Assembly: GCF_000003605.2 (NCBI RefSeq)
Contig: NW_003150758.1
Coordinates: 404,162-424,404, forward strand
DNA length: 20,243 bases
Direction: 5' to 3'
Source: Saccoglossus kowalevskii
Taxonomy: Eukaryota > Hemichordata > Enteropneusta > Harrimaniidae
Shown here: piece after piece, positions 9,561 through 17,916 of the stretch
How positions within the stretch are numbered: the first letter of the stretch is position 1
How the letters are laid out: each line of letters starts with the position of its first letter
Program-made: the position numbers and the translations under genes
The notes under the pieces: model-generated
Told to the model about the DNA's origin: nothing
What the model saw: only the letters and a program-made list of their open reading frames with translations
Databases searched by the model: none

Positions 9561-10560
9561 AGCATTACAATGACCCAATGCCACATTCACATGCCCCTCA
9601 GGATAATAGTTTTAGTACATTCGTTTTGCCAATTTCCTTGTACATGTTATACGTAACAGTATATAAAAGCATGATAACAATATGTGCGTTTTCTCTTTTT
9701 TTTTTATTTTACTACTTTCGTTTATTTATTTATTTCTTTCTATGTGGTAACTTTATCTTACAACAAATAAAACAAAATATGAATAAATAACAAAATACAA
9801 ACATTTTAAAAACATACAGTCTATTTATTTATATTAATACTTGGAAAGAAATAGGGAAATTTCCCGCAAACAAGATAGTATAAAAATGAAAAAAAAAAAC
9901 ATTATATCGCCATTATCGGTCTATATTTTTAAAGGAAATTATCTATGACAAATATCCACCTATTTAGACAATTCAGTAAGTCCAAACTCTTCTTAGTATA
10001 TTTCACATCCTTCAGCTACGGTGTTCCGATAGTAACGTTGGATTTCACATGATGTGAATAGGTTAAATCGATACGAATATGACGCTAACTTCAAGCGCAC
10101 TAAAATGACGATTCGCTGCGTTTTGTTCATCACAATGTGAAATGCTGGTTGCAGGTTTTTAACTTTGAATAATTAATTGGTAAGAGAACAATACTTCAAG
10201 CATGTATATATGGAGTGTGAACTATTCGATAATGCGCTTCTATATACTTATGGTTTATTTCGATGCACGACCGTGTAGTTTAGGGACCTATTTTTATTTT
10301 AATACACGTGACTTTAGAATACACACACATACAGACATTGAGTGCATTTATAAAATAGATACCGGGGTAAATGCAGCGTTGCTGGTTGTAAGAAAACACG
10401 TAAAATTTAATACCAGCAATTTTAAAACTTGTGGTGAATTATTTTCTGTTTCTGACACGTGTTGCCACACATTACAAATAAAAATGTACAGTCCTATATG
10501 CCGGCCGATTTACAGTTTTATAGTACTAATAGTGCCTTAGTAACAGTTTCATCATTAATC
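9561..10560. other. Intergenic spacer between the divergent C18orf32 and MRPS16 genes
   Basis: Mostly unique-looking DNA with more CG dinucleotides than the rest of the window. The frame at 10202-10540 has no recognisable motif. CACGTG occurs at 10305-10310 and 10456-10461. No mobile element was recognised. Confidence 0.4.
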
Positions 10561-10760
10561 CTTTTTTTTCAAGTTACCAAGCACGTGACATGCATTTTGC
10601 GCAGCCTCAGTCAAGAACACTAGGTTAGGTTAGACTGAATTCTGTAAACCATGTTAATAATTCCGCTAGACGCACATTTTTGCAAGTTTTGTGAGTCAGT
10701 GTAAAATTTTGAAGTTTTGTAGCAGTGAGAATTTTTCTTGGTTCCTACAACATGGAGTAT
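10560..10760 (+). promoter_or_regulatory. Candidate promoter / 5' exon region of MRPS16
   Basis: It contains CACGTGAC (10582-10589), a USF/CLEAR-type E-box, then a GC-richer stretch (TTTTGCGCAGCCTCAG). A possible donor, TTTT|GTGAGT, lies at about 10689. The MRPS16 coding exon starts with a clear splice acceptor at 11303-11304, so a non-coding first exon should exist upstream, and this is the best candidate stretch. The choice is inference. Confidence 0.3.
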
Positions 10761-11058
10761 CGGTGACATTTTTTCTTCACAAATGCAGTACAGTCCTGAA
10801 ATAGAGTAAATTTCTAGCAGGGAAAATTAAAACTGTTACAGTAGCCAATGTGTGCGCTATGTTTTAGTCATTGATGCATCTAAATCCAGGTACAGTGTAC
10901 TTTCATTGGCTGGGAAGGCTCTTCTGAGTATCATTTCTCTATAGTCTTCTAGGTTTGCTGTTAATCACCCATTTATTGAAAACTATTATATTACTAGCCT
11001 TCAGAAGTTGAAATCTGATTTTTTATTTATTTTGAGGAGAAAAATCAATCATCATATA

Positions 11059-11231
11059 CTGTAAAAGACTTTAATTTCGCTCAGAATTTATTATTCAGTG
11101 AAAATAAAATGTCTTTTTCTTATATTTTAACTTTAACTCATCACAAATCAGTGAAATAAATTCCATAAAAAAACACCCAAAATGTCTTTTCAGCGAAAAT
11201 TAATTCCAGATAAATATAAAGTATTTTACAG
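11059..11231 (-). mobile_element. CTGTAAAA MITE, subfamily A, inverted copy just upstream of MRPS16
   Basis: The ends are CTGTAAAAGACTTTAATTTC and AAAGTATTTTACAG with TA on both sides (11057-11058 and 11232-11233). Its reverse complement carries the same interior as the copies at 2589 and 14340: GGAATTAATTTTCGCTGAAA, then TTATGGAATTTATTTCACTG. So it sits in the opposite orientation. It ends 73 bases before the MRPS16 exon acceptor. An ATG inside it (11182) opens a frame that runs into MRPS16, but this is transposon-derived. Confidence 0.8.
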
Positions 11232-11325
11232 TACATCACATGACCAAGTGTGTGATACAAGTATTGTAAGCCTTAAAAAATACTTTTTTTGTGTTTTTTT
11301 ACAGTTAAATAATCAAAAACACAAA

Positions 11326-11557
11326 ATGGTGCTGCGTATCAGGCTAGCCTTACATGGGTGTACCAATAGACCTTTCTATCATCTAGTCGTCATAAATCAT
11401 CTACTGCCCAGAAACCATGTACCCTTAGAACACATAGGCTCATATGATCCAATGCCGAATAAGCATAACGAGAAGTTAGTAGCAGTGAATTTTGAAAGGT
11501 TAAAATATTGGATTGCAGAAGGTGCTGAACTCACTAAGCCATCTGCATTATTATTAG
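11326..11557 (+). CDS. MRPS16: MRPS16, coding exon 1
   Basis: Codes for residues 1-77 and the first base of codon 78. It is preceded by a T-rich tract and ACAG (acceptor at 11303-11304), so the exon itself probably begins at 11305 with 21 bases of 5' UTR. Confidence 0.9.
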
Positions 11558-13839
11558 GTGAGTATGAAGTTCCACTCGGAATTATTAAATTAAAGTACAA
11601 CACTGCACATGATGGGGTTTTAATATATTTGGACTCATACCCTACTAAGTGCCCATCTCTCCAAATTTCCCCAAAAATTTGACTGTCTAGTCATAAAACC
11701 TGTTTTTTTTTACATATACTGGTAATCGAATGTATATATTACAGCATAGATATCCATTGCTATTAATATTGTGTGAATGTGTAAACTAAGCTTCAAAAAT
11801 GACCTGTTAAGAACCATCATGAAAGCCATTAAATACTTCTTTCAACATTTCAGTTTACATTTCAACAATTGCTAATTAATTTTTTTTTTAATTTTTCGCT
11901 GAAATCAATTTTTTGACATTGATAGTTCCCTTTCACATTGTTACCAGAATGCTTTCGGGAATTCTTAGAGAAATTTGTTGGTGCAACATTGGTCAATAAT
12001 TGACTCAACCTATCAGGTCAAGCAACGTTGCTGCAAGTTGTGCAGAAAACATAATTCGGGAAATGCTTTGTCTCAAGAGTTTGTATATGATCGAATTCAT
12101 TTAACATCAAAGATAATGTTAAACATTCTTGACTTCAATATTTTCCCACAGACCCTAATAATTAAGCATATATTTATAATTAAGTATAATGTAAATTCTG
12201 ATGGTACATGAATAATATTTAAATAAAATGTGCATGTTTTTTATGACCATTTTTGTTTCCTTGGTTGACCATTTTTGTTTCCTTGGTGTACTGTCATGGA
12301 AATTAATTAATGATGACGCAACTAATTTTGCAATTTTATTTTTCCCCACAAAAGACAAAAATTGCAATTGTCATTTGCTTAATTTTTCAAAGGATTGCTT
12401 GCGTAAGTGCTTAATTAGGATATACACAAAATTTAAAAACTTGGATGCCATTTTTGGCTCAACGGACCATAGGTCTACTGAGCCTATGGGATGGGTTTCT
12501 GACCTGCGTCTGTCGTCCGTCTATCTATCTGTCTGTCTGTGCACGACTTCTTCTCAAAAACTACCAAACCGTTTGACTCGATTTGGTGTGTGGATGCCTT
12601 GATGAGTGTAGATGGTAATTTGTTCATGAGAAGTCGATCTGCCAAAAATTATGCAAATTAGCCCCCTAAAACTCTGAAATTTCTTCTATGCTACTATGAC
12701 AATAAGTGGTCTACAGTGCTGATATTGATAGTGCATGTGCCTTGGGTTGTCCTGTATCAGTTTTGTTAATTTAGTAAGGAAATTTTCAATTGGCAAATAT
12801 TTTAAAATGGTCATTTTGGGTCAAAAATTCTATTTTTGACTTCTTCGTCAAAACCGGTAGCCTGAATGCTTTGATAATTGGCGTGTATGTACCTTGGGTG
12901 GACCTCTATCAGATTTGTTCATTTCATGTCCATATCTTCAATTTTCTATTTTTAGCGAATATTTTTTTTCATTTTTGGTCAAAAATGCTATTTTCGACTT
13001 CTTCTCCAAAACTGGCAGTCCGGTTGCTCTCAAACCAAAACTCTAAGTTTTCTTTGATTGGTCTATTGTGATTGTAATAAAAACATAACCACTCAACATA
13101 TTTAAATGTGTATAGACATGATTGATTTTGCTGGAATATTATGCAAATTGCCCAATTTACGTACCAATATTTAGGCTATTTTGGTGATATCTTGAGAACC
13201 ATTTAGTATGTTTTAATAAAACTTGGTGCATAGATGTGTTGGGGCAGTTTTTAGATATATTTAGTTTTTGGTGTAAATTTATGCAAATTATCTAATTTGC
13301 ATATCAGCTAGTGAAATTTCAACAAAACTTGGTATATACACGTATTACGAATTCAGATAATTGCAAATATCATGTTATGTTATTCTCTCAACATGCTGGA
13401 GTTCTTTTTAAGCTCTCTTTGATTCTAATTTTATTGAATATTTTTGTTATTTTTGTAAAAAATTCCACTTTTAACATTATGTTTTATTGTCTCACTCACT
13501 GCCTTTTGGGTATTTGTCATATACAGCACTAATCTTTTGTACAATAGCCGTTGAGCAACAGGCCATTGGCCTATTTTTGTCTTTTACTCAAGTTACAATT
13601 TACAAAGAAAACGGAAGATTCAAAATGAACAACCCCGGGGGGGGGGGGGGTAATAGCAATCCAAACATCTTGTCTTTTCTGTCTTCCTTTTTTATTCCCA
13701 TGCAGGATTATCTGGATTTTTTCCTATTCATCCAATGAGTTTTGTTCAAGCACGGCGAGCCAGGAATAAAGCAAAAGAGGAGAAAGCTGCTACAGCACAA
13801 CAGGAATCAGAAACCAATGACAATGAAGATGACAATTAA
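11326..13839 (+). CDS. MRPS16: Mitochondrial ribosomal protein S16 (two coding exons, join 11326-11557 and 13706-13839)
   Basis: This is a small-subunit mitoribosomal protein of the bacterial S16 (bS16m) family, acting in mitochondrial translation. The spliced product has 121 residues. Family features in order: MVLRIRLALHGCTNRPFYHL (1-20), then VPLEHIGSYDPMPN, LVAVNFERLKYWI and GAELTKP, then across the splice junction LLLG|LSGFFPIHPMS. The tail is charged (RRARNKAKEEK, then an acidic end). The donor is TTAG|GTGAGT (intron from 11558) and the acceptor is CATGCAG|GA (13705), phase 1, giving a 2,148-bp intron. The ATG at 11326 has a strong context (ACAAAATGG) and matches the start of bacterial S16 proteins. 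The frame is open upstream, but that part crosses a splice acceptor and a MITE. Human MRPS16 is longer at the N-terminus by about 14 residues. Confidence 0.93.
12244..12287. repeat. Perfect 22-bp tandem duplication
   Basis: Two identical adjacent copies of a 22-base unit starting TGACCATTTTTG and ending CCTTGGT, in the MRPS16 intron. Perfect identity suggests a recent slippage or duplication event. Confidence 0.95.
12467..12489 (-). repeat. 3' terminal hairpin of the minus-strand Helentron-like element
   Basis: CCATAGG (12467-12473) and CCTATGG (12483-12489) form a perfect 7-bp stem with a 9-base loop, next to the microsatellite. Confidence 0.7.
12505..12542. repeat. Compound tetranucleotide microsatellite (CTGT/CTAT/CCGT)
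   Basis: A run of GTCTGTCGTCCGTCTATC-type tetramers leading into (CTGT)n, lying between the core repeats and the hairpin of the minus-strand element. Confidence 0.8.
13637..13650. repeat. G14 homopolymer preceded by CCCC
   Basis: An uninterrupted G run of 14 preceded by four C, in the MRPS16 intron about 55 bases before the final acceptor. The exact length may be affected by sequencing error. Confidence 0.9.
13706..13839 (+). CDS. MRPS16: MRPS16, coding exon 2 (terminal)
   Basis: Completes Gly78 and codes for LSGFFPIHPMSFVQARRARN, a Lys/Glu-rich stretch and an acidic C-terminus (NDNEDDN-stop at 13837-13839). The acceptor follows the pyrimidine-rich TTCCTTTTTTATTCCCATGCAG region. A C4G14 run lies about 55 bases upstream of the acceptor. 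Confidence 0.9.
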
Positions 13840-13919
13840 AAGCATAATTAATATCTGCATTACTTGTTGGACACTGCCTCACCCTCCATCCAAATCTTAG
13901 GGATCATGGCATTGGAATG

Positions 13920-13925
13920 AATAAA
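13920..13925 (+). terminator. Poly(A) signal of MRPS16 (AATAAA)
   Basis: AATAAA lies about 80 bases after the MRPS16 stop and is followed by a T/G-rich stretch (TGCTGTCATGTTTGATTTTGTG region), the expected downstream element. A second AATAAA is at 13998-14003. Confidence 0.6.
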
Positions 13926-14049
13926 TGCTGTCATGTTTGATTTTGTGAAACAGAGGAAAGAAAGAAGAAAACTGAATGAGAACATGAATTCATTTTAAAT
14001 AAATTTATACTTTGTTTCAAATGTGAATTATTCCCCCTTTTTATGTATT

Positions 14050-14920
14050 TTTTTTTTATAATCATATTCATCATACTCCTAATACTATAAGTTGTGTTAT
14101 TTTTCGTTTTTATCAAATTTGACAGCCATTTTATTAAAATAAAATTGCAGTATATAAACATGTCCATAACTGTTTCTCGGAGATAGACAGGATGATTTCA
14201 TTCATCATAATCATGCATGGGTGCATGTTAAATTTTCAAAAAAATAGTCAATAGTCAGCCATTTTATTTAAGTTTTTATTTAAATTCATGCCTATTAATA
14301 TTTTGCCTGATTCAACCAAAAGTTTGTATGCAAGTACTACTGTAAAATAATTTATTTTAGCTGGAGTTAATTTTCGCTGAAAAAAAAATGTTTTGTATGG
14401 ACTTTATTTTCACTGATTTTTGAAAGTTGAATGTAAAATATACAAAAAAAAAGTTATGTAAACTGGATTTTATTTTCACTGAACCATTTCTTCTTTGAAA
14501 AACAGTGAAAATTAATTCCAAGTGAAAATAAAGTATTTAACAGTAAACTCTTCGGTAATAATGTAGGCTGTGGTATTTCATAATACATTGTAGATCAAAT
14601 TTGTCAAATTGATGGCCATTTTGTCTAAAATCGCAGTTTGTGAATGTGTCCTGATCCCTTTCTTCGAGACGAACATGGTAATTTTATTGTAACTTAGTAT
14701 CATGATCATGCAAATTGTCTTGCACATGCACGTCATATTTTTTTTATAAGATTCCAACAAAATTGGCCAACTGGCAGCCATTTTCTTTTTGTTCATGGTC
14801 ATGCTGATTCATCACTTATATATTGCCTGAGTTTAAACTTTGTACATAAGTACTATACCCATAGGTTGTGTGATTTTGTGTGACTTGATCAAATTTGTCG
14901 GATTGATGATTATTTTGTAT
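14050..14920. repeat. Degenerate tandem repeat block around 'caaatttg...gccatttt'
   Basis: Blocks around 14115, 14590 and 14885 share 'TATCAAATTTG/GATCAAATTTGTC', '(GG)CCATTTTGT' and 'AAAATTGCAGT', followed by a TGTCC or TGTG stretch. Two units also share the junction block 'GTATGCAAGTACTA'/'GTACATAAGTACTA'. The first of these junctions is interrupted by the MITE at 14340. No coding capacity. Confidence 0.55.
14340..14543 (+). mobile_element. CTGTAAAA MITE, subfamily A, copy nested in a repeat unit
   Basis: The ends are CTGTAAAATAATTTATTTT and AAAATAAAGTATTTAACAG, flanked by TA (14338-14339 and 14544-14545). The 204-bp interior matches the copy at 2589 (TTGTATGGA-TTTATTTTCA, GTTGAATGTAAAATATA). 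The flanking GTACTA is found uninterrupted in a related unit at about 14848, so the insertion site is visible. Confidence 0.82.
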
Positions 14921-15399
14921 AAAATCCTAAAATTGCAGTCTGTTAATGTGTGTGGAATCATTTCTCCTCACGAATGAATAGGGCTTTGTATTAGGATTAT
15001 ACATACTGGGGTTACAGATGCATGTCATTTTAACAACTGGCAATGTTTCATGGTGTATAGATTCTTATAGAACCTTTCATTAATGATTACTTCATAGTTA
15101 AACATGACATTCAAAATGAAACGAGTCATTTTAATGACATAGTTGGAATGTTATTCGTGCCAAAAATAAAGTTACGGACCAAAAGCTTAGGTACTAATTG
15201 AGAGTGAATAAATGGCTGGTCTAGCATCAACAGGAATTAGATCTATTAAATTCCAAAATCAAAATATATGGTCGGAAATTAAACAGGATATGCTATTCAT
15301 GCATTTTTTGTATCCAAACTGAATTTCATGTACAGAGATGTGGTAGTATGGTCAAAAAATTGCAAAAAACTGACAAATCCAGTCCAAAAAACCTCATTT
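14921..15399. other. Non-coding DNA between repeat blocks, nothing recognised
   Basis: AT-rich DNA with no coding signature and no clear repeat structure; it lies between the two oppositely oriented repeat blocks. Confidence 0.35.
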
Positions 15400-15720
15400 T
15401 CCAAAAGACTAGATGGATGCCAGTCGGCCAACTTTGATCTGATTTTGAAACAAACTGAAATAAACATGCATTCCTATATTTATAATGTATGTGCCAAATA
15501 AGAATGAAAATGGAGATGTAGTAGTATTGTCAAAAAGCAAGATGGCTGCCAGTCGGCCATCTTTGATCCGATTGTAAAACAAATTGTTGTGGACATGTAA
15601 TCTAAAATGTACAATGTATTTATCAAATTTGAACAAAATCTGACTAAGCATGCATAAGTATAAAGTACTAGGCACATACAAAAAATGAACAGATTTGGTT
15701 CAGGGTTCTGAAATATGACG
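15400..15720. repeat. Two 129-bp repeat units in inverted orientation to the 14-kb block
   Basis: 'GATGGATGCCAGTCGGCCA' at 15412 and 'GATGGCTGCCAGTCGGCCA' at 15541 start two diverged units followed by TTTGATC-GATT. Their reverse complement resembles 'GGCCAACTGGCAGCCATTTT' at about 14763, so this block faces the other way. AAGATGGC and GCCATCTT (15539-15563) form a perfect 8-bp stem. Confidence 0.55.
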
Positions 15721-16284
15721 GAATTATAAGTCCCGGTTTGAATGGAGACTAAAAATAACTAGCCAATCAGAGCATCATGCAAAACATTTTTATCGGTTCA
15801 CAAATTCACTAGCCTTTAGGATTGTGGACTGGTTAATGTTCTCAAAGTTTGTACAAATCAATGTCAGCTTGGTAGAGTTTTTTCTGTTTTGTAGGTCCAA
15901 ATAAGTAGTCATTTTTTTAGCCTAATGGTCTGTCATAATTCTGATGAATCCACGTGATGGCCACAAGCAAATTCCTGCGCAAAAAGCAAGATTTTCATTT
16001 TAGAAACAAATACAAGAACACATAATACTACAAAATAGATTTGAATTCCATGAAGCAGCGTTCTGAGAAAATTGATTTAGTTTTTGAAAGTTGTCCTTTT
16101 GGTTTGGTTTAAAGCATTGTTACCAAGTGTGAAAATATGGGTTTATGTGTCACCAATAACCTCCAATACTAGTAATAATGAACACAGTTCACCACAAAGT
16201 GTCAAAGGCAAGATGTTCAACACGTAATGTCTGTGGGAAATCTCAAGCTTTGTCTCCACAGTCCTGTCATATGCAAGCAATGTA
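15721..16284. other. Intergenic, nothing recognised
   Basis: No frames or repeats of note. It leads into the hairpin at 16285 and the Helentron-like element. Confidence 0.35.
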
Positions 16285-16317
16285 ATGGAATAGCTACTTT
16301 TTCTGCCGCTATTCCAT
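16285..16317. repeat. Perfect 10-bp stem hairpin upstream of the plus-strand Helentron-like element
   Basis: ATGGAATAGC (16285-16294) and GCTATTCCAT (16308-16317) are exact reverse complements separated by a 13-base loop. The hairpin lies 19 bases before the left sub-terminal repeat of the element. Confidence 0.75.
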
Positions 16318-16559
16318 GAATGTAATCAAAGAAAGGACTCCCGTGTGCTGAGAGTATTGGAGACACATTAAAATTAATTCAAAATTTAAGATTCGCTTTT
16401 CAAACAAGAAGCTTGGCAACTAATTTTTGTCTATCTGAGATGCATAACATGAAAAAAATGTGATTCACATTATCAAAATTTAAAATGTATACAGAAAATA
16501 CATTTGATTTTTCATCCATGGTTTTTAGTCTAAATAGTTCCAGAGCATCTCTGCAATGA

Positions 16560-17840
16560 ATTCAATTTAAATCTAATTTTTTAGATATCAGAATTGGGCT
16601 AATAATAGATAATCAATATGCATGTTCATCAACATTAAACTAATCATGTCTGTGGATTACCTCAATGAACCAAATGAATTATTATAAAAATTAAGCAATT
16701 ATTATGCATAGATTTAGTTCTGTATATTGTTTTAGGGTGCACATGTGCACAAGTTTCATTATAATATGATGATTAATCCTAACTAAATCAGTGGAAAGCT
16801 GAAAAGTAAATTATTATGCAAATTATTCATTTATTATAGATGTATATAAACCTAAAACTAATTTGATCATCATATTGTGTTGGAGTACATACCAAGATTC
16901 ACTGAATTAAAATAAGTACTGTCACAGACCATCTATGTACAAAGTTTCATTCGAATGTGATTAAAACCAAAAATTATGATTTATTATGCAAATTAGGTAA
17001 TTAATATGATCTGATTTTAACCTAAAAATGAGTGGGTCTGTGCATTGTTCTGGAGCATCAATGTACCAAGTTTCATTGAAATGAAATAATTAGTACATGT
17101 GATATCAGTGTAAAAGATGAAAATTGGCTAATTATGCAAATTAGGTAATTAATATGCACTGATTTTAATCCAAAACTAATCAGGTCTGTGCATTGTCCTA
17201 GAACATCTATGTACCAAGATTCATTAAAATGGAATAATTAGTACTTGCGATATCAGTGTGAAAGCCACAAATTAACTAATTATGCAAATTAGTTGATTAA
17301 TATGCACACATTTTTACTTAAAATTAATCAGGTCTTTGGGTGGTTCTAGTGCATCCATGTACCACGTTTTATTGAAAAGTAATGAAGTAATAGTACTTGT
17401 AATATCAATGGCTGAAAATTGATTAATTATGCAAATTAGGTAATTAATATTTCGCATATCTGTCTGTGCATCGTTACATGTCTCTATGTAAGTTTCATTG
17501 AAATGTGATGACTAGCACCTGAAATATCAGTGGAAAAGCCGAAAATTGACTAATCATTATGTAAATTAGGTTAATTTTATGCATGGATTTTTACCCAAAA
17601 CTAATCACATCTGTGCATTAGTCCAGAGCATATATGTACAAAATTTCTTCAAAATCTAATGAATGGCTCTTTGGATATCAGTGGAACAGTCAAGGAAGAG
17701 CTAAAAATTAGCTAATTATCATGCAAATCAGGCAATTAATATGTATGGATTTCAACCCAAACCTAATCAAATCTGCGCATTAGCCCAGAGCATATATACA
17801 CCAAGTTTCATTAAAAAACAACATACGGTTCTTGAGATAT
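16560..17840. repeat. ~148-bp core tandem array
   Basis: Successive ATGCAAATTA markers are 170, 148, 148, 147, 130 and 162 bases apart. Each unit contains an octamer-like ATGCAAAT, AATTAATATGCA, AAACTAATCA, GTACCAAGTTTCATT and a GATATCAGTG block. Units diverge by small indels, so the array is old. Shorter decayed units begin near 16590. Confidence 0.8.
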
Positions 17841-17864
17841 CACACACACACACACACACACACA
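17841..17864. repeat. (CA)12 microsatellite
   Basis: Uninterrupted CA dinucleotides joined directly to the last core repeat (GAGATAT-CACACA) of the Helentron-like element. Confidence 0.95.
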
Positions 17865-17886
17865 TACTGACAGGGTAATTGCAAAA

Positions 17887-17916
17887 ACTCCCATTGTGTG
17901 CTTCGCACACGGGAGT
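17887..17916 (+). repeat. 3' terminal hairpin of the plus-strand Helentron-like element
   Basis: An inner stem GTGTGC/GCACAC with a TTC loop is enclosed by an outer stem ACTCCC/GGGAGT, separated on one side by ATT. That gives twelve perfect pairs with one asymmetric bulge. The right arm doubles as the sub-terminal inverted repeat. Confidence 0.85.

Larger units (their letters stand above)
12457..13556 (-). mobile_element. Helentron-like non-autonomous element (HINE/pearl-type), minus orientation, in the MRPS16 intron
   Basis: Read on the minus strand, the order is: sub-terminal repeat GCTCAACGG (from CCGTTGAGC at 13548-13556); diverged core repeats of about 145-160 bp from about 13330 down to 12600; an ACAG/GATA/ACGG-type microsatellite (about 12505-12542); a hairpin with a perfect 7-bp stem, CCATAGG/CCTATGG (12467-12489); and the inverted sub-terminal repeat at 12457-12465. 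Core markers such as 'GACTTCTTCTC-AAAAC' recur at about 12544, 12837 and 12996. This order (sub-terminal inverted repeats, central tandem repeats, microsatellite, 3' hairpin) is that described for HINE/DINE and bivalve pearl elements. The core is homologous to that of the element at 16337. The outer boundaries are approximate. Confidence 0.6.
16337..17916 (+). mobile_element. Helentron-like non-autonomous element (HINE/pearl-type), plus orientation
   Basis: The left sub-terminal repeat ACTCCCGTGTGC (16337-16348) has an exact 12-base inverse, GCACACGGGAGT, at the right end (17905-17916). Between them lie about eight diverged core repeats, a (CA)12 microsatellite (17841-17864) and a terminal hairpin (17887-17916). 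The core marker ATGCAAATTA (with variants) starts at 16816, 16986, 17134, 17282, 17429, 17559 and 17721, so the modal period is about 148 bp. Other conserved blocks are 'GTACCAAGTTTCATT' and 'GATATCAGTG'. This architecture matches HINE/DINE and bivalve pearl/CvA elements. There is no coding capacity, so mobility would need a Rep/helicase in trans. The true termini may lie a few bases outside. Confidence 0.68.

Noticed and set aside
10202-10540. 112-codon plus-strand frame in the spacer upstream of MRPS16
   Set aside because: No recognisable motif, and typical translation of AT-rich DNA. It could hide a lineage-specific small gene, but nothing supports that.
11182-11325. N-terminal extension of MRPS16
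   Set aside because: It is translated from a MITE and from intron sequence before a clear splice acceptor; the S16 family starts at the ATG at 11326.
13487-13738. Frame ending in the last MRPS16 exon
   Set aside because: It is in the wrong frame relative to MRPS16 and passes through the poly-G run.
16560-17840. Possible CRISPR array because of regular spacing
   Set aside because: The repeats are about 148 bp, diverged along their whole length and without unique spacers, in a eukaryotic context with a CA microsatellite and a terminal hairpin.
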